A stretch of 64,000 nucleotides of DNA from assembly GCA_009919175.1 (NCBI GenBank), contig RGCL01000004.1, positions 1 through 64,000 of the forward strand, written 5' to 3'. Positions 48,352 to 56,072 of the stretch are shown here, piece by piece. The DNA comes from Betaproteobacteria bacterium. Its GTDB lineage: Bacteria; Pseudomonadota; Gammaproteobacteria; Burkholderiales; Burkholderiaceae_C. Every line of letters starts with the position of its first letter. The stretch's first letter is position 1. The notes under the pieces are model-generated. The model was not told the origin of the DNA, ran no database searches, and was given only the letters and a program-made list of their open reading frames with translations. The translations under genes were made by a program, and so were the position numbers.

Positions 48352-50331
48352 TCAGGCCTGGATGTGGGCAACGATGTGGCGGGCGGCCACCTGCTGGCCT
48401 ACCCCCACCGTCAATTGGGTCACCTGCCCGGCACGCGGCGCGCACAAGCGATGCTCCATCTTCATGGCTTCGAGCACGAGCAAGACATCGCCCGCCTGCA
48501 CCTGATCCCCCAGGGCCACCTCGACGCGCACCACACGCCCGTGCAAGGGGGCGCTCACGGTGCCATCGGCCACGGCGGCATGGCGGCTGGAGGGCTGCAG
48601 GCTCACGTCCTCGCCTTCGCACTGGGACAGGCCCGATTGCATCCAGAATGCATCGCCCGCGCGCACCCACTGCGCCACCACAGGCTGACCATCGATGCAG
48701 GCCGACACCACCTGCGCGTCGAGCACCTGCCAATTGCTCAAGTGCCAGGTTTGCTCGCCCAGGCTCACCTGCCAGTCCTGGGCATGCCCCACAAGATGCC
48801 AGCTTTGGCGCGCCTCACCCGACTGGATCACCACCTGTCGCTCCAGGCGGTGCGAGGCATGCCACAGGGGCTCCTGCGCCGTTTGCCAACCATGGGGCGC
48901 GACCGCCAGTGTCAGGGCGGCCAGCGCCTGCAAGCGCACATCTGGCACAGGCTGGAGGGCCTGCGCCTCGTCGGCCAGGAAACCCGTGTGCGCCGCACCA
49001 GCCTCGAACACGGGGTGCGCCAGCACCTGGGCCAACAACACGCGGTTGGTGGGCAGGCCCAGGCACACGGTCTGCGACAAGGCCCGCATCATGCGCTGGC
49101 GCGCATCGTCCCGGTCTGTGCCGTGGGCGATGAGCTTGCCCAGCATGGAGTCGTAAAACGGGCTGATGGTTTGCCCGCTGTGCAAAGCCGCATCGACCCG
49201 CACGCCTTCGGGCGCTTGCCAGCGCTGCAAGCGCCCCGCTTGCGGCAAATGCGATTGAGCCGGGTCTTCGGCACACAGGCGCACTTCCAGCGCGTGGCCA
49301 GACGATTCAAAGCGTGCGAGCAATTCATCCTGATCCAGGCTCAAGGGCTCGCCACGCGCCACACGAAACTGCCACGCCACCAGATCCAGCCCCGTGAGGC
49401 ATTCGGTCACCGGGTGCTCGACCTGCAAGCGCGTGTTCATCTCCATGAACCAGAACTCACCCTGGGCATTGAGCAAAAACTCCACCGTCCCGGCCCCACA
49501 GTAGCCGGCCTGGCCGGCCGACTGCGCCACGCGAATCGCAGCCCCACCCATGCGGCGACGCAAGGCCGCATCGACTCGGGGTGAGGGAGCCTCCTCGATG
49601 AGCTTTTGATGCCGACGTTGCACCGAACAATCGCGCTCGCCCAGGTGCAACACATGCCCATGGGCATCGGCCAGGATTTGTACCTCGACATGGCGCGGCT
49701 CAATGAGGGCGCGCTCAAGCAGCAGGCGGCCATCGCCAAACGCCGCCTGTGCCTCGGCCTGGGCTGATGCCAATGCCGCAGGCAATTCGTCTGGCTCAGT
49801 GACCAAGCGCATGCCGCGCCCGCCACCGCCCGCTGCCGCCTTGACCATGATGGGCCAACCCAGACCCTTGGCTTGGCTATGCAAGGCCTTCAAGTCCAGG
49901 CTGGCCGATGTGCCGGGCAGGACGGGTACGCCCGCACGCTGCATGCGTTCGCGGGCATTGGCCTTGTCCCCCATGGCTCGCATGGCCGAGGGCGCAGGTC
50001 CTATCCAGACCAGGCCCGCATCGATCACGGCTTGGGCAAAGTCAGCGTTCTCAGACAAAAACCCATAACCGGGATGCACCGCCTGGGCGCCGCTTTGGCC
50101 AGCCGCATGAAGGAGTTTGGCGATGTCGAGGTACGAGTCGGCAGGGCGCTCACCGCCCAGGCTGACCACCTGGTCGCAGGCCTGCAGGTGGGGCGCACCG
50201 CGATCGGCATCCGAATGCACACCCACACAACGCAGCCCCAGTTGCCGGGCTGTGCGCGCCACGCGGGCCACGATCTCGCCACGATTGGCGATGAGCACGC
50301 TGTCAAAGGGTTGGAAGCGACCTGAGCCCAC
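48352..50331 (-). CDS. Acyl-CoA carboxylase alpha chain (biotin carboxylase + BCCP), AtuF/LiuD-like
   Basis: Carboxylates its own biotin with ATP and bicarbonate for transfer by the beta chain. Domains in 659 residues: biotin carboxylase (FDSVLIANRGEIVARV at the start, KAAAGGGGRGMRLV ATP-grasp loop, FMEMNTRLQVEHPVTE), a middle beta domain, and biotinyl domain with VLEAMKMEH near residue 620. There is no ATG before the conserved N-terminus; GTG 50331, six bases after the previous stop with AGGA upstream, is the best start. The family includes methylcrotonyl-CoA and geranyl-CoA carboxylases; which substrate is used here is open. Confidence 0.88.
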   Translation of the reverse strand: MGSGRFQPFDSVLIANRGEIVARVARTARQLGLRCVGVHSDADRGAPHLQACDQVVSLGGERPADSYLDIAKLLHAAGQSGAQAVHPGYGFLSENADFAQAVIDAGLVWIGPAPSAMRAMGDKANARERMQRAGVPVLPGTSASLDLKALHSQAKGLGWPIMVKAAAGGGGRGMRLVTEPDELPAALASAQAEAQAAFGDGRLLLERALIEPRHVEVQILADAHGHVLHLGERDCSVQRRHQKLIEEAPSPRVDAALRRRMGGAAIRVAQSAGQAGYCGAGTVEFLLNAQGEFWFMEMNTRLQVEHPVTECLTGLDLVAWQFRVARGEPLSLDQDELLARFESSGHALEVRLCAEDPAQSHLPQAGRLQRWQAPEGVRVDAALHSGQTISPFYDSMLGKLIAHGTDRDDARQRMMRALSQTVCLGLPTNRVLLAQVLAHPVFEAGAAHTGFLADEAQALQPVPDVRLQALAALTLAVAPHGWQTAQEPLWHASHRLERQVVIQSGEARQSWHLVGHAQDWQVSLGEQTWHLSNWQVLDAQVVSACIDGQPVVAQWVRAGDAFWMQSGLSQCEGEDVSLQPSSRHAAVADGTVSAPLHGRVVRVEVALGDQVQAGDVLLVLEAMKMEHRLCAPRAGQVTQLTVGVGQQVAARHIVAHIQA

Positions 50332-50336
50332 GCGCG

Positions 50337-51488
50337 TCAGGTCCTGGGCAAGGTGTGCATGAATTTGCAAATGATGCCCAGCATCACCTCGTCGGCGCCG
50401 CCGCCAATCGAGGCCAGACGTCCGTCGCGGTACATCCGCGAAATGGGGTTCTCCCAGGTGAAGCCCATGCCCCCCCAAAACTGCAAACAGGCATCGGGCA
50501 CGGTGCGCAAGAGGCGACCGGCCTTGAGTTTGGCCATGGATGCCCACTCGGTCACATCGCGCCCGGCGATGTAGTGCTCGGTGGCCATGTAGGTGAGCGC
50601 GCGCAGGGACTCGACTTCGGTCTTGAGCTCAGCCAGCTTGAAGTGCACCGTTTGATTGTCGAGGATGGCGCGGCCAAAAGCCTCGCGCTCGCGGGTGTAG
50701 TCAATCGTCTGGTCGATGCAGTTGATCAGCCCCTGGATGGCATTGGCCGCGCACCACAGGCGCTCTTCCTGGAACTGCTGCATCTGATAGATGAAGCCCA
50801 TGCCCTCCTCGCCAATGCGATAGCGCTGAGGCACGCGCACGCTGTCGAAATGGATCACGCCGGTGTCACTGGCCATCATGCCGATCTTGCGGATCTTGCG
50901 CGCGCGCGTGATGCCTGGTGTGTTCATGGGCACCATGATCAAGCTTTTGTTCTTGTGGGCAGCACCCTCGCTGGTGTTGGCCAGCAGACACATCCAGTCG
51001 GCTTGCAAGCTGTTGGTGATCCACATCTTGCCGCCATCGATCACATAGTCGTCGCCATCTTTGCGTGCGGTGGTGCGAATGGAGGCCACATCAGAGCCCG
51101 CACCGGGCTCGGACACCCCGATGCAGCCCACTTGCTCGCCCCGAATCGCTGGCACCAGGAATTGCTCGCACAGCGCTTTGGAGCCAAACCGCGCCAGGGC
51201 GGGGGTGGCCATGTCGGTTTGAACGCCAATCGCCATGGGGATGGCACCGCAGCTGATGTGCCCCAGGGTCTGCGCCATCATCACCGAATAGGAATAGTCC
51301 AGACCCAGGCCACCATACTCGGTGGGCTTGGTCAAACCGAGGAATCCCAGATCGCCCAGCTTGCGAAACACATCGTGAGCGGGGAACTGTTCAGCGGCCT
51401 CCCAGTCGTCCACGTGGGGGTTGATCTCTTGGTCAATGAAGCGCTTGAGGTTGCGCTCGAGCTCTTCGTGTTCATGGGTGATCAGCAT
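50337..51488 (-). CDS. Acyl-CoA dehydrogenase, AtuD/isovaleryl-type
   Basis: A 383-residue FAD dehydrogenase. Features: TKPTEYGGLGLDYSYSVMMAQ, CIGVSEPGAGSDVASIRTTA, GKMWITNSLQADWM, and the catalytic Glu in FQEERLWCAANA near residue 242, with IGGGADEVML at the C-terminus in place of the YEGTS glutamate. This layout is that of isovaleryl- and citronellyl-CoA (AtuD) dehydrogenases acting on methyl-branched chains. It sits between the two carboxylase chains, as atuD does relative to atuC and atuF in Pseudomonas from memory. The substrate is inferred only. Confidence 0.85.
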   Translation of the reverse strand: MLITHEHEELERNLKRFIDQEINPHVDDWEAAEQFPAHDVFRKLGDLGFLGLTKPTEYGGLGLDYSYSVMMAQTLGHISCGAIPMAIGVQTDMATPALARFGSKALCEQFLVPAIRGEQVGCIGVSEPGAGSDVASIRTTARKDGDDYVIDGGKMWITNSLQADWMCLLANTSEGAAHKNKSLIMVPMNTPGITRARKIRKIGMMASDTGVIHFDSVRVPQRYRIGEEGMGFIYQMQQFQEERLWCAANAIQGLINCIDQTIDYTREREAFGRAILDNQTVHFKLAELKTEVESLRALTYMATEHYIAGRDVTEWASMAKLKAGRLLRTVPDACLQFWGGMGFTWENPISRMYRDGRLASIGGGADEVMLGIICKFMHTLPRT

Positions 51489-51511
51489 GGGGGCTCCAGT
51501 TCAAGGGGATG

Positions 51512-53086
51512 TCAGGGTCTGGCCACGCCATATTGCATGGGCCTCAGGGGGGTGTGTTGGGCGCGTTGGCACAGGCCCAAGGTGAGGGTCAGGACACGGC
51601 GCGTGTCACGCGGATCAATGATGCCGTCATCGAGCAACAAACCCGAGGTGTAAAAGGCGCTCATCTGCCGCTCAAAGGTGTCCACCACGCGCTGCTGCAT
51701 GGCTTGCAAGCGGGCTGGGTCGACTGACTCGCCTTTGGCCCGCGCCGACTCCTGCATCACGATGCCCATGGTGCCCGCTGCCTGCTGCGGACCCATCACC
51801 GCCGTTTGGGCGTTGGGCCACACGAACAGGAAGCGGGGACCAAAGGCGCGGCCACACATGCCGTAGTTGCCCGCGCCAAACGAGGCGCCGCACTGCACGG
51901 TGATCTGTGGCACACGGGCATTGGAGAGCGCCTGGATCTGCTTGGAGCCGTGCTTGATCATGCCGGCTTGCTCGGACTCTTTGCCCACAATGAAGCCCGT
52001 GGTGTTTTGCAGCCACACCAGAGGTAAGCCGCTTTGGTCGCAGGCTTGCACAAAGTGGGCGATCTTGTTGCTGCCAGCCGGATCGATGGGACCGTTGTTG
52101 CTGATCACGCCCACGCGGTGTGCGCCAATCGATGCATGGACGCACAAGGAGGCCGGGCCATGATCGGCCTTGAATTCCAGCCATTGGGAGCCATCGACCA
52201 CATGCCGCAGCACCTCACGCATGTCGATGGGGGTGCGCCAATCGGGCGGCATGAGGTCGAGCAAGCCCTCGGCCTGAACCAGCGGGGCCAGATCGGCAGA
52301 GGGGGTGAAGTCGGAAGACTGCCAGCCCAGAGCGGCAATCAACTCGCGCGCCAGACCCAGGGCATGGGCATCGTCTTCGGCCACGTACTCGGCCAGACCC
52401 GACACACTGGCGTGCATGTCAGCACCACCCAGGGCTTCGTCATCGGCCACTTCGCCGGTGGCCGCTTGCAGCAAGGCCGGCCCAGCCAGAAATGCACGCC
52501 CGCGCCCACGCACCATGATCACGTAGTCGGATAAGCCCGTCATGTAGGCCCCACCCGCCGTCGAAGGACCATGGACCACGGCCAACACAGGAATGCCCGC
52601 CGCTGACAAGCGGGTGAGGAGATGGAAGTTCCCACCGCCATGAATGAACTGTTCCACCCGGTACTGCAGCAGGTTGGCCCCGGCAGACTCCACCAGGTGC
52701 ACAAAGGGCAAGTGGTTTTCCAGGGCAATGCGCTGGGCACGCTGGAATTTTTCCAGACCCATGGGCTGCAAGGCGCCGGCATCGATGCCCGCATCGTCGG
52801 CCACCAGCATGACCCAAGTGCCCGATACACGGCCTATGCCGGTGATCAGACCCCCACCCGCCACGGACTTGTCCGGGTCTGGCGTGTCTTGCAGCCAGCC
52901 CGCCAGGGTGGAGAGTTCAAGAAAGGGCGAACCAGGATCGAGCAGGCGTTGCACGCGCTCGCGGGGGAGCAACTGCCCGCGCCGCGTCATGCGCGGCAGG
53001 GCCTGCGCGCTGCGCTCGCGGGTGCGCGCCTCGATCTCGCGCCAGCGTGCCAGGGTTTGGGCGTGGTGTTCGCGGTGTGTGCTCAT
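51512..53086 (-). CDS. Acyl-CoA carboxylase beta chain (carboxyltransferase), AtuC/LiuB-like
   Basis: Transfers CO2 from biotin to the gamma carbon of an enoyl-CoA. The 524-residue protein contains the two crotonase-fold halves: N-half HGPSTAGGAYMTGLSDYVIMVRGRGRAFLAGPALLQAATGE near residues 175-215 and C-half ISNNGPIDPAGSNKIAHFVQ, LVWLQNTTGFIVGKE and GASFGAGNYGMCGRAFGPRF. The SDYVIMVRGR stretch reads more like geranyl-CoA than methylcrotonyl-CoA carboxylases as I remember them, which is suggestive only. It overlaps the SDR stop by ATGA. Confidence 0.85.
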   Translation of the reverse strand: MSTHREHHAQTLARWREIEARTRERSAQALPRMTRRGQLLPRERVQRLLDPGSPFLELSTLAGWLQDTPDPDKSVAGGGLITGIGRVSGTWVMLVADDAGIDAGALQPMGLEKFQRAQRIALENHLPFVHLVESAGANLLQYRVEQFIHGGGNFHLLTRLSAAGIPVLAVVHGPSTAGGAYMTGLSDYVIMVRGRGRAFLAGPALLQAATGEVADDEALGGADMHASVSGLAEYVAEDDAHALGLARELIAALGWQSSDFTPSADLAPLVQAEGLLDLMPPDWRTPIDMREVLRHVVDGSQWLEFKADHGPASLCVHASIGAHRVGVISNNGPIDPAGSNKIAHFVQACDQSGLPLVWLQNTTGFIVGKESEQAGMIKHGSKQIQALSNARVPQITVQCGASFGAGNYGMCGRAFGPRFLFVWPNAQTAVMGPQQAAGTMGIVMQESARAKGESVDPARLQAMQQRVVDTFERQMSAFYTSGLLLDDGIIDPRDTRRVLTLTLGLCQRAQHTPLRPMQYGVARP

Positions 53087-53949
53087 GCGCGCTCATCCAG
53101 GACCTTGGGACGGCTGGCCAAGTGAAAGCCATTGAACTCGGGTGTGCTGCCCCCCGTGCCGACTTGCGGCCAGATGCGCTTGGCATTGGGTGCTGCGCCG
53201 TCCACGCGCAAGCAAGCCCCAGAGATGAAGGCCGCAGCCTCACTGAGCAAAAACACGATGGCTGCCGAGACTTCGCTTTCGGTGCCCATGCGCTGCACGG
53301 GCACGAGCTGGCGCATGCCACGGATTTGCGCAGTCATCTCGGGGGGGTATTGGTCCATGCCACTGGAAGCGATCCAGCCCGGAGCGACGGCATTGACGCG
53401 AACGGGTCCCCACTCCAGGGCGGCGGTTTCGGTGAAGTTGAGCATGCCAGCGCGCGCCGCACCCGAGTGCCCCATGCCTGGCATGCCCATCCAGATGTCG
53501 GCAATCACATTGACGATGGCTCCACCATGCTGCGCCATCCATTGATTGCGGCATTCGCGCGCCATCAAAAAACCACCGGTGAGGTTGTTGCGCACCACGG
53601 CATCCCAGCCTTTGGCGCTGATGTCTGACAGAGGCGATGGGAATTGACCCCCAGCGTTGTTCACCAGCCCATCGATGCGGCCATGGATGCGCAGCACATC
53701 GGCCACGGTCTCCCGCACGGTGTCTTCTTCGCGGATGTCGCACACATGGATGCTGGACTCGCCCCCTTGCTGAGCCAACTCGGCAGCCACGGCTTGGAGC
53801 TTGTCGCGCTTGCGGCCTACCAGTGCCACGCGCGCGCCCAGGCTCACGAGTTCATGGGCGGTGCAGCGCCCAATGCCAGATCCGCCCCCGGTGACGAGCA
53901 CCACTTGCTGGGCAAAAAGACCCGGCCGAAACACGCTGCGATAAGTCAT
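53083..53949 (-). CDS. SDR-family reductase, PECR/DECR-like (probable enoyl-CoA reductase)
   Basis: Short-chain dehydrogenase, 288 residues. The cofactor loop TGGGSGIGRCTAHEL near residues 20-34 and VNNAGGQ near 95 are intact and suggest NADP(H) (GRKRDK after the second strand). The normal YxxxK active site is absent; the position reads GHSGAARAGMLNF, like peroxisomal trans-2-enoyl-CoA and 2,4-dienoyl-CoA reductases. So it probably works on a CoA thioester rather than an alcohol. Start at ATG 53949; the upstream track start lies within the promoter. First gene of the carboxylase operon. Confidence 0.85.
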   Translation of the reverse strand: MTYRSVFRPGLFAQQVVLVTGGGSGIGRCTAHELVSLGARVALVGRKRDKLQAVAAELAQQGGESSIHVCDIREEDTVRETVADVLRIHGRIDGLVNNAGGQFPSPLSDISAKGWDAVVRNNLTGGFLMARECRNQWMAQHGGAIVNVIADIWMGMPGMGHSGAARAGMLNFTETAALEWGPVRVNAVAPGWIASSGMDQYPPEMTAQIRGMRQLVPVQRMGTESEVSAAIVFLLSEAAAFISGACLRVDGAAPNAKRIWPQVGTGGSTPEFNGFHLASRPKVLDERA

Positions 53950-53960
53950 TCGTCTTTTCC

Positions 53961-54014
53961 ATATTCCAAGCATTTCCTTGTCTGGAATATAGGTACGCAC
54001 CCCCAGGGTGTCAA
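53961..54014 (-). promoter_or_regulatory. Sigma70 promoter with palindromic operator before the SDR-carboxylase operon
   Basis: On the minus strand, TTGACA (54014-54009), a 17-base spacer, and TATATT (53991-53986) make a consensus-like promoter. A perfect inverted repeat, ATATTCCA-N14-TGGAATAT (53961-53990), overlaps the -10 box and extends into the start-site region; the arm centres are 22 bases apart, about two helical turns. A repressor bound here would block RNA polymerase. The ATG at 53949 lies about 30 bases downstream of the expected start, with GGAAAAG as ribosome site. No regulator gene is nearby. Confidence 0.8.
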
Positions 54015-54045
54015 TTCGTGCAAGGCCAGTGTCGCGGTGAGGTCC

Positions 54046-54831
54046 TCATGCAGGACCCAGGCGTTGACCGCCACGTCCTGCCCCCTGCTCAAAGGCCTTG
54101 GCGCCGCGTTCAGCTTCGCCCGAGGCCAGGGTATGGAGGCCGCATTCAAACTCCTGGGCCAAGGCCTCGTCCAAGGTGAGGCCAAATTGCTCGTGAGCCG
54201 ATCGCCGGTCGTTGCGCATGCAAGTCTGGGGGTGTCGTGACAGTTCCTCGGCCAATGCCACTGCTGCTGCAAGCGCTTGACCATGCGGCACGACCCGGTT
54301 GGCCAGTCCCATGGCCAGGGCTTCAGGTGCAGCGACGGCGCGGCCCGTGAGGATGAGATCCAGGGCACGCGACAAACCAATGAGCCGGGGCAGGCGCACA
54401 GTGCCGCCATCGATGAGGGGCACGCCAAAGCGGCGGCAAAACACACCCATCACCGCCGAGTCCTCCATCACCCGCAAATCACACCACAAGGCCAGCTCCA
54501 ACCCGCCCGCCACCGCATGACCGGCAATCGCCGCAATGACCGGCTTGCCCAGCAGCATGCGCGACGGCCCCATGGGACCATCGCCAGTGGGCTCGATGCG
54601 GTTGCGACGCTCGGCATCGTTCAAGGCCTTGAGGTCGGCACCGGCGCAAAAACTGCCGTGCTCGCCATGCAGCACGGCCACATCGGCGTCGGGATCGGCA
54701 TCAAAACGGCGAAAGGCATCGGCCAGGGCCTGGGCAGTGGCACGGTCCACAGCATTGCGAGCCTGGGCACGGTTGAGGCTCACGATGGTGATGCGGCCTT
54801 GCTGGCGAACCAGTACATCGGTTGAGGACAT
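54046..54831 (-). CDS. Crotonase / enoyl-CoA hydratase family protein
   Basis: A 261-residue crotonase-fold protein. It has SLNRAQARNAVDRATAQAL at the N-terminus, HGSFCAGADLKAL near residues 60-72, GHAVAGGLELALWCDLRV near 106-122 retaining the first catalytic Glu, and FGVPLIDGGTVRLPRLIG where the second hydratase Glu appears to be lost. It could be a hydratase with altered chemistry, such as the glutaconyl-CoA-type step of Atu/Liu pathways. It precedes the SDR operon on the same strand, with that operon's promoter beginning 32 bases after its stop. Start at ATG 54831. Confidence 0.85.
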   Translation of the reverse strand: MSSTDVLVRQQGRITIVSLNRAQARNAVDRATAQALADAFRRFDADPDADVAVLHGEHGSFCAGADLKALNDAERRNRIEPTGDGPMGPSRMLLGKPVIAAIAGHAVAGGLELALWCDLRVMEDSAVMGVFCRRFGVPLIDGGTVRLPRLIGLSRALDLILTGRAVAAPEALAMGLANRVVPHGQALAAAVALAEELSRHPQTCMRNDRRSAHEQFGLTLDEALAQEFECGLHTLASGEAERGAKAFEQGAGRGGQRLGPA

Positions 54832-54950
54832 GAAAGGCTCCTTGTGGACTGGGGTTATATTGGCATCTTCGCTGTTCATGCCACCGCACTTGTCCTGTTC
54901 AGGTGATGGGGGTTTTGTAGTACCGATTTCCAGTTTGCCCATTGCCCGCC

Positions 54951-56057
54951 ATGAATGCTCCCCTGCTGAACGACACCTTCCTCAAAGCCTGCCTGCGCCA
55001 GGCCACAGACCACACTCCGATTTGGCTCATGCGCCAAGCCGGACGCTATCTGCCCGAATACTGCGCCACACGGGCCAAAGCCGGCAGCTTCATGGGCTTG
55101 GCCACCAACGTGGGCTTTGCCACCGAGGTGACCTTGCAGCCGCTGGAGCGTTACGCGCTGGACGCAGCCATTTTGTTCAGCGACATCCTGACCGTGCCCG
55201 ACGCCATGGGTCTGGGCCTGAGCTTTGCCCAGGGCGAGGGACCCCGCTTTGAACGCAACATCCGCACTGAGCAGGATGTCCAAGGCCTGGCCGTGCCTGA
55301 CATGAACCGCCTCAAATATGTGTTTGATGCGGTGACCTCGATCCGCCGTGCACTCAAGGGGCGCGTCCCCCTGATTGGTTTTTCGGGCAGCCCCTGGACC
55401 CTGGCGTGCTACATGGTCGAGGGCGGCGGCTCGGAGGACTACCGCGCCGTCAAGTCGCTGATGTATGCCCGCCCCGACCTCATGCAACGCATCCTGGACA
55501 TCAATGCCGATGCGGTGGCGCTCTACCTGAATGAACAAATCCGCGCAGGCGCACAGGCCGTGATGGTGTTTGATTCCTGGGGCGGGGTCATGGCCGATGG
55601 CCTGTTCCAGCGCTTCAGCCTCGCATCTGTAGCTCGCGTGTTGTCGCAACTCATCCGCACCCACGAGGGCGTCACCATCCCGCGCATCGTCTTCACCAAG
55701 GGCGGTGGCCAGTGGCTGGGCGACATGGCGGCACTGGACTGCGACGCGCTGGGTGTGGATTGGACGGTCAACCTGGGCAAAGCACGCGCGCTGGTGGGCG
55801 GCGCCGTGGGCGGTCCGGGCAAAGCCTTGCAGGGCAACTTTGACCCCATGGCCTTGTTTGCGCCGCCTGAGCAAGTGGCCGCCGAGGCCATCCGTGTGCT
55901 GGAAGACTTTGGCGCGCCGCACACCGATGCGTCTACCACCGGCCCCACCCAGATCTTCAACCTCGGTCACGGCATCAACCAGTTCACGCCGCCCGAGCAT
56001 GTGAGCGCCCTGGTGGACACGGTGCACGCGCACTCGCGCGCCATGCGCAAGCGCTGA
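54951..56057 (+). CDS. hemE: Uroporphyrinogen decarboxylase
   Basis: Decarboxylates the four acetate groups of uroporphyrinogen III to coproporphyrinogen III in heme synthesis. The 368-residue protein has the signature [13 protein letters not shown] near residues 24-36 holding the binding Arg residues, [19 protein letters not shown] with the essential Asp, and YMVEGGGS and FDSWGG further on. The track's earlier start is a TTG; ATG 54951 is preferred. Divergent from the crotonase; housekeeping genes resume here. Confidence 0.96.
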   Translation: MNAPLLNDTFLKACLRQATDHTPIWLMRQAGRYLPEYCATRAKAGSFMGLATNVGFATEVTLQPLERYALDAAILFSDILTVPDAMGLGLSFAQGEGPRFERNIRTEQDVQGLAVPDMNRLKYVFDAVTSIRRALKGRVPLIGFSGSPWTLACYMVEGGGSEDYRAVKSLMYARPDLMQRILDINADAVALYLNEQIRAGAQAVMVFDSWGGVMADGLFQRFSLASVARVLSQLIRTHEGVTIPRIVFTKGGGQWLGDMAALDCDALGVDWTVNLGKARALVGGAVGGPGKALQGNFDPMALFAPPEQVAAEAIRVLEDFGAPHTDASTTGPTQIFNLGHGINQFTPPEHVSALVDTVHAHSRAMRKR

Positions 56058-56072
56058 GCCCGCGCCGCAGGT

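Noticed and set aside
46662-54831. Standard leucine/isovalerate (Liu) operon
   Set aside because: No HMG-CoA lyase or LiuR-type regulator is present, and an SDR and an AidB-like protein are. I kept it as Atu/Liu-like with unknown substrate.
36060-54950. Genomic island inserted at tRNA-Thr
   Set aside because: The catabolic blocks begin shortly after tRNA-Thr, but there is no integrase, no repeat of the tRNA 3' end near 54.9 kb was seen, and the YggU-family gene sits between. Composition looks like the neighbours.
54832-54950. Promoters for hemE and the divergent crotonase
   Set aside because: TATAAC lies upstream of the crotonase on its strand, but no -35 partner at proper spacing, and nothing convincing for hemE.
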